A DNA stretch of 64,000 bases from an uncultured SAR324 cluster bacterium. GTDB lineage: Bacteria; SAR324; NAC60-12. The DNA is taken from assembly GCA_905182865.1 (NCBI GenBank), contig CAJJCY010000004.1, positions 558,001-622,000 of the forward strand, written 5' to 3'. This document shows positions 10,093 to 18,858 of this stretch, one piece after another. The notes below the pieces were generated by a model. It was given only the letters and a program-made list of their open reading frames with translations, did not search any database and was not told the origin of the DNA. How positions within the stretch are numbered: the stretch's first letter is position 1; each line of letters opens with the position of its first letter. The position numbers and the translations under genes are program-made.

Positions 10093-11157
10093 ACGAACGT
10101 AGGACTGAGACCCTGGTGGTTACGTTAGTTACTGTCACCAACCTTTTAATTGCGTTTTTTATTTCTGGTATTGTGATTTGGGCACTGGGAGAAGACCCCT
10201 GGTTTGCACTAAAAACCCTGCTTTATGGTGCCTTTGGATATGACGAAGGCTTGGGCTATACACTTTATTACACAACCAATTTTATTTTCACTGGTTTGGC
10301 TTTTGCGATAGGATTCCATTGCGGTTTGTTTAATATTGGTGCAGAAGGTCAGTTTATTATGGGTGCTTTATTCAGTGGTGCAATTGGGCTAGCCTTTTAC
10401 CCCTCCGAACACTTGCTTCGCATCATATTGGAGGAATATGGGCGTGCAATTCCCGGCTATCTTAAGGCCAAGCGCGGCAGTCATGAGGTCAGTCACCACC
10501 ATCATGTTCAACTTTATCGCTTCAGTTATCATGGTGAACATCTTGTCACATGTCTTAAGACCTCCCAAAGAGATGTCACCTGAATCCCGTGAATTTGCAG
10601 AGGAGGTTTGGATTCCGCAAATGCATGAAATATTTGACTTGTTTGGAATTAATATTACACAGACTCCACTAAATGGAACTTTCTTCTTTGCGCTAATCTG
10701 TCTGGTGCTGGTTTGGCGATTTATTTGGTATACCCGCTGGGGCTATGAAATTCGGACAGTTGGTACAAATGATACTGCTGCCGTTTACGCGGGAATCAGC
10801 GTTTCCCGTAATATTATTCTGGCTATGGTTGTTTGTGGTGGATTGGCAGGATTTGTGGGTATAAACGAAATTATGGGTTCCAGTCACAGAATCATGCTTA
10901 ATTTCCAGGCCGGTATCGGATTTACCGGAATAGCAGTTTCACTGATTGGACGTAATCATCCATTAGGGATTTTGCTGGCTGCCCTGTTGTTTGGAATTCT
11001 TTATCAGGGTGGTGCAGAGTTGTCATTTGAAGTACAAGCTATTGACCGTCATTTGGTTGTATTAATCCAAGGTTTGGTTATTTTATTTGCCGGAGCGCTG
11101 GAAAACCTTTTCCGGCCTCAAATTGAGTATTTTGTAAAACAGCTGGTACGCCAGTAA
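10089..11157 (+). CDS. Nucleoside ABC transporter permease, YufP-like (frameshifted)
   Basis: Two ORFs (10089-10583 and 10438-11157) form one inner-membrane permease of about 355 residues. It has many hydrophobic segments and family landmarks: [21 protein letters not shown] in the first half, and [18 protein letters not shown] near the end. The frame changes near 10490, where [13 protein letters not shown] should run into [15 protein letters not shown]. It overlaps the ATPase gene by four bases and partners with the next permease. Together they form the membrane channel of a nucleoside importer. Confidence 0.9.
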
Positions 11158-11242
11158 ATATATATTTCGGCGGCTGTCGATAGAGCCTCCGCATTCATTT
11201 TGCTAAAGAGCAGTTAACTAACCGTCAACATTTAACCATCAT

Positions 11243-12217
11243 ATGTGGACTGATCTACTATTAATTTTAGATGCCACTCTCAGGATTTCTGTGCCCTTTG
11301 TTTTAGCAGCAATGGGTGGTATTTTTGCAGAACGTTCAGGCGTCATTGATTTTGGACTTGAAGGTAAAATGCTCGGTGGTGCCTTTGTAGCTGCAACTGT
11401 AGCACATTTGACTCAATCTGCCTGGTGGGGACTTCTGGGATCTATCGGTATTGGAATTATATTTTCAATGATCCACGGTTATGCCAGTGTCAGCAAAAGA
11501 GGGAATCAAGTTGTTTCCTGCGTAGCTATAAATATTTTTGCAATGGGTTTGACTGTGGTTCTTGCTAACGCCTGGTTTCACATGGGAGGAAAAACTCCAC
11601 AACTTCCCAAAGAAGCCCGTTTTATGTCCATTGAATTGCCCTTTGCAGAAGAGTTCCGGAACATTCCTATCATAGGAGAAATTTATTATGAACTTATCAG
11701 CGGCCACAATGCTCTGGTTTACATAGCCTTTATAGCAGTACCAATTACCGCATGGGTTGTATTTAAAAGTAGTTTTGGTTTACGTTTAAGAGCTACCGGA
11801 GAAAATCCCTTAGCTGTTGATACTACTGGAATTTCAGTCAACAAAATTCGTTATCAGGCTTTAATCCTGAACGGAATATTAGGGGGAATGTCTGGAGCAT
11901 ATCTTTCTACAGCACATTTGGCTTTTTTCGTTAAAGATATGTCTGCAGGAAAAGGTTATATTGCACTGGCTGCAATGATTGTTGGTAAATGGCGTCCTTA
12001 TCCTGCAATGTTTGCTTGCCTGCTTTTTTCTTTTTTGTTTGCAATCAAAGACAAACCTGAAATTTTTGACCTGCTAAAGGGGATCATACCGGTTAAACTT
12101 CTGAATAGTTTTTTGGATATGTCTCCTTATATTCTCACAATAATTTTTCTGGCAGGATTTGTTGGAAAAGCCATTGCACCAAAAGCAATTGGACAACCTT
12201 TTAGCAAAGAGAAGTAG
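11243..12217 (+). CDS. Nucleoside ABC transporter permease, YufQ-like
   Basis: This intact 324-residue membrane protein is the second permease of the BMP-type importer. It starts with repeated hydrophobic helices and carries the family stretch FAERSGVIDFGLEGKML at about residues 27-43, VSCVAINIFAMGLT, and GYIALAAMIVGKWRP near the end. The 85-bp gap before it contains an imperfect GC-rich inverted repeat (GCGGCT...AGCCTCCGC). It is followed after five bases by a KAS III-like gene, which suggests one long transcript. Confidence 0.93.
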   Translation: MWTDLLLILDATLRISVPFVLAAMGGIFAERSGVIDFGLEGKMLGGAFVAATVAHLTQSAWWGLLGSIGIGIIFSMIHGYASVSKRGNQVVSCVAINIFAMGLTVVLANAWFHMGGKTPQLPKEARFMSIELPFAEEFRNIPIIGEIYYELISGHNALVYIAFIAVPITAWVVFKSSFGLRLRATGENPLAVDTTGISVNKIRYQALILNGILGGMSGAYLSTAHLAFFVKDMSAGKGYIALAAMIVGKWRPYPAMFACLLFSFLFAIKDKPEIFDLLKGIIPVKLLNSFLDMSPYILTIIFLAGFVGKAIAPKAIGQPFSKEK

Positions 12218-12222
12218 CAGTT

Positions 12223-13152
12223 ATGATAGGCATCAAGGCAATTGGGACCTATTTGCCGGAAAAAAGGATATCAAATTTTGACCGTATAGAGAAGTTCGAC
12301 ATGACCGAATCTTTTATACGGGAAAAAATCGGCTTCACCGAAGTAGCTCTTAAAGCTCCGGAGCAGAAAACTTCGGATCTGTGTGTCAAATCCTGGGAAA
12401 ATCTCCTTCAGCAACATCCTGTTTCGCCAAACGAAATTGATTGTCTTATCGTTTGTACTCAAAATCCGGATGGTCATGGTCTCCCTCATACTTCAGCAAT
12501 TATTCACGACAAGCTGGACTTACCATTAAATTGTGCTGTTTTCGATATCTCTCTTGGATGTTCCGGATATGTTTACGGACTTTCCGTGATCAAATCTTTC
12601 ATGGAGGCCAACAATTTTCGAAGAGGACTGCTCTTCACTGCAGATCCTTATTCAAAAGTAATGAATCAGGAAGATAAGAAAACGGCAACACTCTTTGGAG
12701 ATGGTGCCACTGTTACTTTGCTGACAGATGAACCTGTCTTTGAATTCGGGCAATTTGTTTTTGGCTCTGACGGCAGCAAAAAGGAAGGTATCGTTGTTCG
12801 TGAAGACGGTTACGTTCATATGAACGGACGCGCAGTTTTCACTTTTACAGTACGCATAATTCCGGACAGTATCCGGGAGATGCTGGAGAAAAACTCTTTT
12901 GTTATTGAAAATGTAAACCGGTTCCTTCTCCATCAGGGAAGTCTTCACATAGTAAATTCCATCGCCGACAATCTGGGTGTACCACGAGAGCGCTGCCCTT
13001 TTCATTCTGGAGCCTATGGAAACACAGTATCCTCATCTGTACCGATGCTTATCGCCCAGGAATATGCCAATCAAGAAATGCAGGTTGCAGTTTTGGCCGG
13101 CTTTGGTGTAGGGCTATCTTGGGCCAGTACTTTGATTTTCAGAAAGAATTAA
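12223..13152 (+). CDS. 3-oxoacyl-ACP synthase III family protein
   Basis: The 309-residue protein is a thiolase-fold KAS III (FabH-like) enzyme. It has the catalytic triad: Cys in FDISLGCSGYVYGL at about residue 112, His in FLLHQGSLHIV at about 230, and Asn in GAYGNTVSSS at about 265. A glycine-rich tail AGFGVGLSWAS ends it. FabH condenses acetyl-CoA with malonyl-ACP, but many stand-alone relatives act on other acyl or secondary-metabolite substrates. The setting, five bases after a nucleoside permease and away from other fab genes, gives no support for the housekeeping FabH, so no symbol is given. Confidence 0.85.
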   Translation: MIGIKAIGTYLPEKRISNFDRIEKFDMTESFIREKIGFTEVALKAPEQKTSDLCVKSWENLLQQHPVSPNEIDCLIVCTQNPDGHGLPHTSAIIHDKLDLPLNCAVFDISLGCSGYVYGLSVIKSFMEANNFRRGLLFTADPYSKVMNQEDKKTATLFGDGATVTLLTDEPVFEFGQFVFGSDGSKKEGIVVREDGYVHMNGRAVFTFTVRIIPDSIREMLEKNSFVIENVNRFLLHQGSLHIVNSIADNLGVPRERCPFHSGAYGNTVSSSVPMLIAQEYANQEMQVAVLAGFGVGLSWASTLIFRKN

Positions 13153-13165
13153 ATCAGGATGTTCC

Positions 13166-14206
13166 TCAATTCAAATTGGCAAATGCATCCAGAGTAAGAT
13201 CATCAAAAAGTTCTGCCTCATAACGATGAGCGGCCAGACAGGTTACCATTGCCGCATTATCTGTACAGAGATTTGGCGGCGGATAAAAAAGATTAACTCC
13301 TTTCCTGGCTGATTCAGCTTCAAAAGCCAAACGTAATTTTCTACTTGCAGCCAGACCACCTGAAACAGAAATATTGTTAAGCCCGTAAGCTTCAGCTGCA
13401 TTGAAAGTTTTGTGAATTAACACATCAATTACACTTTGAAAAAAGGAAGCGAGGATGGGACCATCTTCTTGAAGACGTTCTGGAGAATCAAAACTTGAAG
13501 ACGAAGTTGATTGAGACTTCTCTTTAAATCGCAGCATGGCTGTTTTTAAACCACTGAAAGAAAAATTATGAGTTTTTTTGTGCAGCATTGGACGTGGAAA
13601 ATCATATACATCCCCTGTAAATTCCATAGCAGCTCGATCAACCACCGGTCCTCCAGGCATTGAATGTCCAAACATTTTTGCTACCTTATCAACGCATTCT
13701 CCAGCCGCGTCGTCAACACTTCGACCAATTATTTTATAATCAAAATGTCCTCTTGCATGAATCAACAATGTATGCCCTCCTGCAACTACCAGATGCAGAA
13801 TGGGGAACTGCATTTCTCCATGCTCGAGAACATTTGCATAAGGATGAGCTTCGACGTGATTGACTCCAATTAACGGACATTGTAAGGTGTACGCTAAGCT
13901 TTTTGCGACAGTCAGGCCAACCAGCAGAGAACCTAACAAGCCTGGATAATTGGAAACCGCAATGTAATCAATTCCGGAAAAATCAAGATCTGCCTCTTTC
14001 AATGCTCCGGCGATTATGTGATGTATAACTTCCAGGTGTTTGCGCGAAGCTCTTTCAGGAACAACGCCGCCAAATTCTTCGTGTTCCTTATATTGAGAAA
14101 GAGTAAGGTTTGACAGTATTTCTCGTTTTCCCCGTAAGATGGCAACTGAGGTATCATCAAAGGTGGTATCCAGTCCAAGACCGATTGCTGACATGTGTTT
14201 TAACAT
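13166..14206 (-). CDS. tsaD: tRNA N6-threonylcarbamoyladenosine synthase subunit TsaD
   Basis: The 346-residue protein is the catalytic subunit that transfers threonylcarbamoyl to A37 of ANN-decoding tRNAs. Landmarks are the ASKHA nucleotide-binding start GLGLDTTFDDTSVAIL, the metal-binding HVEAHPYAN (HxxxH), VVAGGHTLL, DDAAGECVDKVAKMFG, and the late SGGLAASRKLR plus CTDNAAMV. The usual ETSCDET near the N-terminus is DTTFDDT here, a modest deviation. The start could be the ATG at 14206 or at 14194. It is convergent with the KAS III-like gene, 13 bp apart. Confidence 0.95.
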   Translation of the reverse strand: MLKHMSAIGLGLDTTFDDTSVAILRGKREILSNLTLSQYKEHEEFGGVVPERASRKHLEVIHHIIAGALKEADLDFSGIDYIAVSNYPGLLGSLLVGLTVAKSLAYTLQCPLIGVNHVEAHPYANVLEHGEMQFPILHLVVAGGHTLLIHARGHFDYKIIGRSVDDAAGECVDKVAKMFGHSMPGGPVVDRAAMEFTGDVYDFPRPMLHKKTHNFSFSGLKTAMLRFKEKSQSTSSSSFDSPERLQEDGPILASFFQSVIDVLIHKTFNAAEAYGLNNISVSGGLAASRKLRLAFEAESARKGVNLFYPPPNLCTDNAAMVTCLAAHRYEAELFDDLTLDAFANLN

Positions 14207-14274
14207 TTAATGTGTGAATAATGGATATCATCTATGTTCTATGATTGTCCCTCAATCCTCAATATGAAAAGTAT

Positions 14275-15279
14275 ATGAAAGTCCTGTATCGTGTCTTTCT
14301 GATAATTGTCTGCGCATGCATAATAGTCACTAGCGTAGCTGCCTTTAAAATTTACCGACTGCAGCAGCCTTTTAAAGCAGCAGACGTTCCTGAATGGAAA
14401 GTGAAGGAGTTGTCTTCCCAAAAATGGGAACTGAAATCAATCACAGATCCAGAACGCTCAACAACCGCATGGATAGAGAGACCAGAAGGTCAGAAATGTG
14501 ACACTCTTATTATTGTTGGAGGAGTGGAAGAGGGAGAAAATTTATTGGCAGGCGGCGGAAATTGGAAATACACTGGAAACACAATTTTGATGAAACAACC
14601 TGTTCATTCTTTTCTCTTGAGACATCATTGGAAAGACTGGAGTCTTCTTGACTGGTGGCAAATTCCAGAGAAAATTCGTTTAGAAACTCGTCATACTCTG
14701 GGTGCACTTAATGCCCTGCTTAATTATGTCCACGGGGGAACTCGTTCTGACCCACGTTTTACAGACAAGGTGGTACTGGCCGGAGGTAGTGTTGGTGCAG
14801 CATTTCCGGCTATACTTACCAGTTTTGCGCCGGAAAAAGTTGCAGGATTGATGGTTGTCTATGGATTCACAAATTTTCAGCATGTAATTCAACCACTATT
14901 GTTTAGTCAAGGATTAATACATTTTGATTTAACTGAAGATTCAGCAGATTTTAGCATAAAAATATCTGGAGTACGTCTGCTTTCATATATCTTGTCATTT
15001 GTCATGGGGAATATCTTGAAATATGGAGAAATGGAGTCATATTTACCTGATATTTACAAGACACCAATCCATTTTATCAATGGCACAAATGATCCTTTAG
15101 TTCCGACTGAAGCGTATCTCCCTATGTGGGAAAGTGCTCCTGAACCTAAAAGTGAAAAATGGGTTGAAGGAGGCCATTTTAATCCAAGATCCAACAAGGA
15201 CATGCTCAATATCGGCAAGTTGATGTACGAATGGGCTGAAGCACAAGGAATTCGCTCTTGTTATTCTCAAATCCAATAG
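14275..15279 (+). CDS. Membrane-anchored alpha/beta hydrolase-fold protein
   Basis: The ATG at 14275 (MKVLYRVF) is preferred to the track's TTG at 14245, because it puts the hydrophobic anchor VFLIIVCACIIVTSVAAF right at the N-terminus. The body shows an alpha/beta hydrolase pattern. The nucleophile elbow is LAGGSVGAAFP (GxSxG) at about residue 165. A candidate acid lies in NGTNDPLVPTEAY, and the His in WVEGGHFNP is near the end. The catalytic domain would face the periplasm. The substrate is unknown. Confidence 0.7.
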   Translation: MKVLYRVFLIIVCACIIVTSVAAFKIYRLQQPFKAADVPEWKVKELSSQKWELKSITDPERSTTAWIERPEGQKCDTLIIVGGVEEGENLLAGGGNWKYTGNTILMKQPVHSFLLRHHWKDWSLLDWWQIPEKIRLETRHTLGALNALLNYVHGGTRSDPRFTDKVVLAGGSVGAAFPAILTSFAPEKVAGLMVVYGFTNFQHVIQPLLFSQGLIHFDLTEDSADFSIKISGVRLLSYILSFVMGNILKYGEMESYLPDIYKTPIHFINGTNDPLVPTEAYLPMWESAPEPKSEKWVEGGHFNPRSNKDMLNIGKLMYEWAEAQGIRSCYSQIQ

Positions 15280-15535
15280 TGCGTCACCATCTACTTAATT
15301 ACATCATTTACTGTAAAAATTTAAAACATCATTTACCAGTATAGCTGGTACACTGTGTTTGTTGTTTGCAACATTGTTTTATTTAAAACCTGCGATCACT
15401 ATCGTTCATGCTCATATTCCTTGTTGTTTTGGGCTAATAATTATAGAATCTAATTAATGAAATATCGTTTGAAAAAAAGACAACCCTGCGATTCTATACC
15501 AAAGACTGAAAAGTGGCTCACAGTTGGAGAGACAT
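15280..15535 (+). other. Gap before ribD-type gene
   Basis: About 250 bp without a gene. I see a small hairpin TACCAG-TATAG-CTGGTA at 15334-15350 and AT-rich sequence. It does not fit the FMN riboswitch consensus I know, which might have been expected before a riboflavin gene. Confidence 0.3.
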
Positions 15536-16192
15536 ATGACAAAAAACTCAGGAATCATTGTCACTCTCAAAGCAGCAGCCACACTTGATGGTAAAATAGC
15601 CACTGCAACCGGTTGCTCAAAATGGATTACAGGTGAAGCAGCACGGCAAAAAGGTCACGAATTAAGGAATGAAAACGATGCTATTTTGGTAGGCATCAAC
15701 ACCGTGCTTACTGATGATCCTGAATTGACAGTTCGTGGCATTCAGGAGGGTAGTTCACCGGTCCGGATTGTTTTGGATTCAAAAGCACGCATTCCTGAAC
15801 AAAGCCGTGTTTTTAAACAGGACGGAGTACCTGTTGTAATTGTTACTGGAAGTCATGCACCTTTGCGCATCTGGCCGGAACTAGCTGATTTAACAATTTT
15901 AACTGCTCCCACTAGAACTCCTGATATATTGTGGGTACTTTCGGAAATAAGTAAACTTGGTTTGAAGAGTTTACTGGTTGAGGGTGGCAGCCTGATTCAC
16001 GCCAGCTTTATAAAAAGCAATACAGTAGATCAGCTTGTATTATTTCTTGCACCCAAAGTAATCGGTGGGCAGAAAGCTTTGTCATGGTGCGGAAATTTGG
16101 GTGTCGATTCCGTAGATGATGCTCCTCAAATGGAAATCAGCTCAGTGACTGCTTTGGGAGAGGACTGGATGATTTCAGCAATAATAAAATAA
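15536..16192 (+). CDS. RibD C-terminal-type reductase (stand-alone)
   Basis: This protein of about 218 residues is the reductase domain of riboflavin synthesis, which reduces the ribosylamino-pyrimidine phosphate with NADPH. It matches the RibD C-terminal domain: VTLKAAATLDGKIATATGCSKWITG at the start, ELRNENDAILVGINTVLTDDPELTVR, VRIVLDSKARIP, and LLVEGGSLIHASF. The N-terminal deaminase half of a standard RibD is absent and not encoded upstream. The ATG at 15536 follows TTGGAGAG and is better than the TTG at 15524. ribBA lies 170 bp downstream. Confidence 0.88.
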   Translation: MTKNSGIIVTLKAAATLDGKIATATGCSKWITGEAARQKGHELRNENDAILVGINTVLTDDPELTVRGIQEGSSPVRIVLDSKARIPEQSRVFKQDGVPVVIVTGSHAPLRIWPELADLTILTAPTRTPDILWVLSEISKLGLKSLLVEGGSLIHASFIKSNTVDQLVLFLAPKVIGGQKALSWCGNLGVDSVDDAPQMEISSVTALGEDWMISAIIK

Positions 16193-16364
16193 CGTGTCTT
16201 TCCGTTCCTTTAATCTGTTATTTGTTTATGCTGTGCTGAGTGGTTCAAAAATAAAACCACCTGAATTTTCATCTAATGTCACATTTAGTTAGCATCTGTA
16301 CTTGGCATTAAACATATGTTATTACAAATCATATTTTATCTTAGTTTGTATAATTTAAGCTAAA

Positions 16365-17583
16365 ATGACAACTAAAGACGATTTTTTTAATTCTATTGAG
16401 GACGCGATTAAAGCCATTGCTCGTGGTGAAATAATTGTGGTAGTAGACGATGAGGACCGTGAAAACGAAGGTGATCTGATTTGTGCTGCTGAAGCAGCTA
16501 CTCCGGAAATAATTAATTTCATGGCAAAATATGGACGCGGACTTATCTGCCTCCCCCTTGATGCTGAAACTGTAGAACGACTGAATCTGCCATTAATGGT
16601 CGAAAATAATACAGACCCGATGGAAACAGGGTTTACGGTCTCTGTAGATCTTCGTGGAAAAGGTGTTACAACAGGAATTTCTGCTGCAGACCGTGCCCGG
16701 ACAATTAAAACTGCAATAAACCCTGAGTCTACATTTCACGACATTCACAGTCCTGGGCATATCTTCCCTTTGAAGGCGCGAGAAGGAGGTGTTTTGAGAA
16801 GAGCAGGACATACTGAAGCTGCTGTTGATTTAGCTCGTCTTGCCAAAATGCAGCCTGGTGGAGTGATTTGTGAAATCATGAATGAAGACGGAACAATGTC
16901 CCGTGTTCCAGAACTAAAAAGATTTGCAGATCATCATGGATTACTGATCATTACAATTAAAGACCTGATTGAATTCAGAAAGCGTAATGAAACACTGGTT
17001 ATTAAAAAAGCAGAAGCCTTGCTGCCATCTAAATTTGGAGATTTTAAAGTGATTGGTTTTCAAAGTGTACTTGATGACAGCGATTATGTCGCCCTTGTCA
17101 AGGGTGAATGGGAAGAGGATGAACCAGTACTGGTACGTGTTCATTCTGAATGTTTGACTGGTGATGTATTTGGTTCATTCCGATGCGACTGCGGACCTCA
17201 ACTTCATGCTGCAATGGAGATGGTGGAAAGTGAGGGCAAAGGAGTTATCCTTTATTTACCGCAGGAAGGACGAGGAATTGGATTGATCAACAAACTTCAG
17301 GCATATAAACTCCAGGAAGAAGGAGCAGATACCGTTGAAGCAAATAATAAACTAGGTTTTAAAGACGATTTGCGTGATTATGGTATGGGTGCACAAATGC
17401 TGTTTATGCTGGGTGTTCGCCAGATGCGGCTGATGACCAATAATCCGCGCAAAATAGTTGGCATTCAGGGGCATGGTCTTGAAAGTAGTGGAAAGGGTAC
17501 CACTTGAAATGGAGACCAATCCTGGAAATAAAAAATACATGCATACAAAAAAACATAAATTGGGTCACATTCTGAATATTTGA
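16365..17583 (+). CDS. ribBA: Bifunctional DHBP synthase / GTP cyclohydrolase II (frameshifted near C-terminus)
   Basis: The protein joins RibB (3,4-dihydroxy-2-butanone-4-phosphate synthase) and RibA (GTP cyclohydrolase II), the two entry enzymes of riboflavin synthesis. RibB motifs are [13 protein letters not shown] and the [13 protein letters not shown] region. RibA motifs are [21 protein letters not shown] with the zinc Cys residues, [11 protein letters not shown] and [10 protein letters not shown]. The track ORF stops at 17507. Removing one A in GAAAGTAG near 17485 restores [18 protein letters not shown] and extends the frame to a TGA at 17583, which matches the normal C-terminus. A real truncation is the alternative. 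Confidence 0.92.
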
Positions 17584-17775
17584 ATTTATCTGATAATTCA
17601 TTTATCGCAATTGTCGATTATTTGTTTCCCACCTAAATACTGTAACATGACTACATATTTATGCATGATTTGTGAATGTGAGTTGAGTGACTATGTTGAC
17701 AATTTTATTAAATTATTTCTTTGTTATTCTTCACGGAAAATTTCTGTGAAAGTAATATTAATTAGAGAATAAACA

Positions 17776-18780
17776 ATGACTGTAACACAACCAGAATGGG
17801 TTGAGGCCCTCAAAAAACCGGCTGCATATCTGCTGAAAAGCCCGAAAAGAATAAAACTTCTGGAAACTACAACATCATATTTGTTTCGGGCAGATGAATG
17901 GCTTTACAAGATTAAAAAAACGGGTAATGAGTACTCGACATTACCGGTCAAAGAAGCTTTTTGTCGTGAAGAATGTGCTCTTAGCCAACGTTTTAATTCA
18001 AACTGGTCAGTGGAAGTCCTTCCGGTCACTGAAAATAATGGCGTCATTAAATTTGGAGGAACAGGAGGAACAACAATCGAGTATGCTTTAAAAATGGAAG
18101 CACTCCCGGATCAGTTGCAACTTGACAAACTACTGGACAAGAATAAAATTTCAACAAATGATATGGTTGGTATTGCAACCAAAATTGCAGATATTCATGC
18201 AATTTCTCATGCAAATGACAAAGAAGCAGAAACTGGAAAACCTGAGCCTTTTCGAGCCCAGTGTAACGATTTGCTTTTTCAGTTGAAACGCTATTTTGAG
18301 GCATCCATGACACAGCCGATTTTAGATATGATCAGACATCCTCTAGAAAAGTTTATAGACGACAACAAGCGTCTTTTCTCTAAGCGTATGCGCAATGGCA
18401 GGATTGTGCTGGGGCATGGAGCTTTTTTACCAGAACACATTTTCTTGAACGGAGATGTGGTTCGTTTAATAAGTCCACAGGAAATAAATAAAAAATTGGT
18501 AGTTCTAGACGTGGCAAATGACGTTTCGTCCTTAACAGTTGAACTTACCAGATTGGGGAAGACTGAGCTGTTAGATTCTTTTGTAAAGCAGTATCTTGAA
18601 ATCTCAAAAGATAAAGATTTACTAAAAATGCTTCCAGTTTTTCAAACCTATTGTGCACTAAAACAGGGTGTAAAAACTTGTGAACTGAAAGTAGCCCAAA
18701 AAGATGAAAGTCTTGGTGCCTTAGCCATGGATTATTTCAATCTTGCTGTCAGGTTTTCAAGAGAAATACCAAGAAATTAA
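17776..18780 (+). CDS. Kinase-fold (COG2187-like aminoglycoside phosphotransferase) protein, probably inactive
   Basis: The 334-residue protein resembles the kinase-like proteins that pair with P-loop domains in COG2187. Near the N-terminus it has SYLFRADEWLYKIKKTGNEYS, where the nucleotide-binding Lys pair would sit, then VKEAFCREECALSQRFN. The expected catalytic loop HGDL...EH is here GHGAFLPEHIFL, so the catalytic Asp is replaced by Ala. The usual metal-binding DcIEF segment reads LISPQEI. It may therefore be a pseudokinase. The family assignment rests on pattern memory. It lies 78 bp before ileS on the same strand. Confidence 0.55.
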   Translation: MTVTQPEWVEALKKPAAYLLKSPKRIKLLETTTSYLFRADEWLYKIKKTGNEYSTLPVKEAFCREECALSQRFNSNWSVEVLPVTENNGVIKFGGTGGTTIEYALKMEALPDQLQLDKLLDKNKISTNDMVGIATKIADIHAISHANDKEAETGKPEPFRAQCNDLLFQLKRYFEASMTQPILDMIRHPLEKFIDDNKRLFSKRMRNGRIVLGHGAFLPEHIFLNGDVVRLISPQEINKKLVVLDVANDVSSLTVELTRLGKTELLDSFVKQYLEISKDKDLLKMLPVFQTYCALKQGVKTCELKVAQKDESLGALAMDYFNLAVRFSREIPRN

Positions 18781-18858
18781 CTCTTGTTTTACTTTTTTGT
18801 TTAGATTAAGACGCCCACCGAAATTTATAAGACAATCCAGCTACATTTTATCAAAAAA

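Noticed and set aside
15280-15535. FMN riboswitch before the rib genes
   Set aside because: No AGGGTGAAATTCC-like or downstream conserved aptamer blocks were seen.
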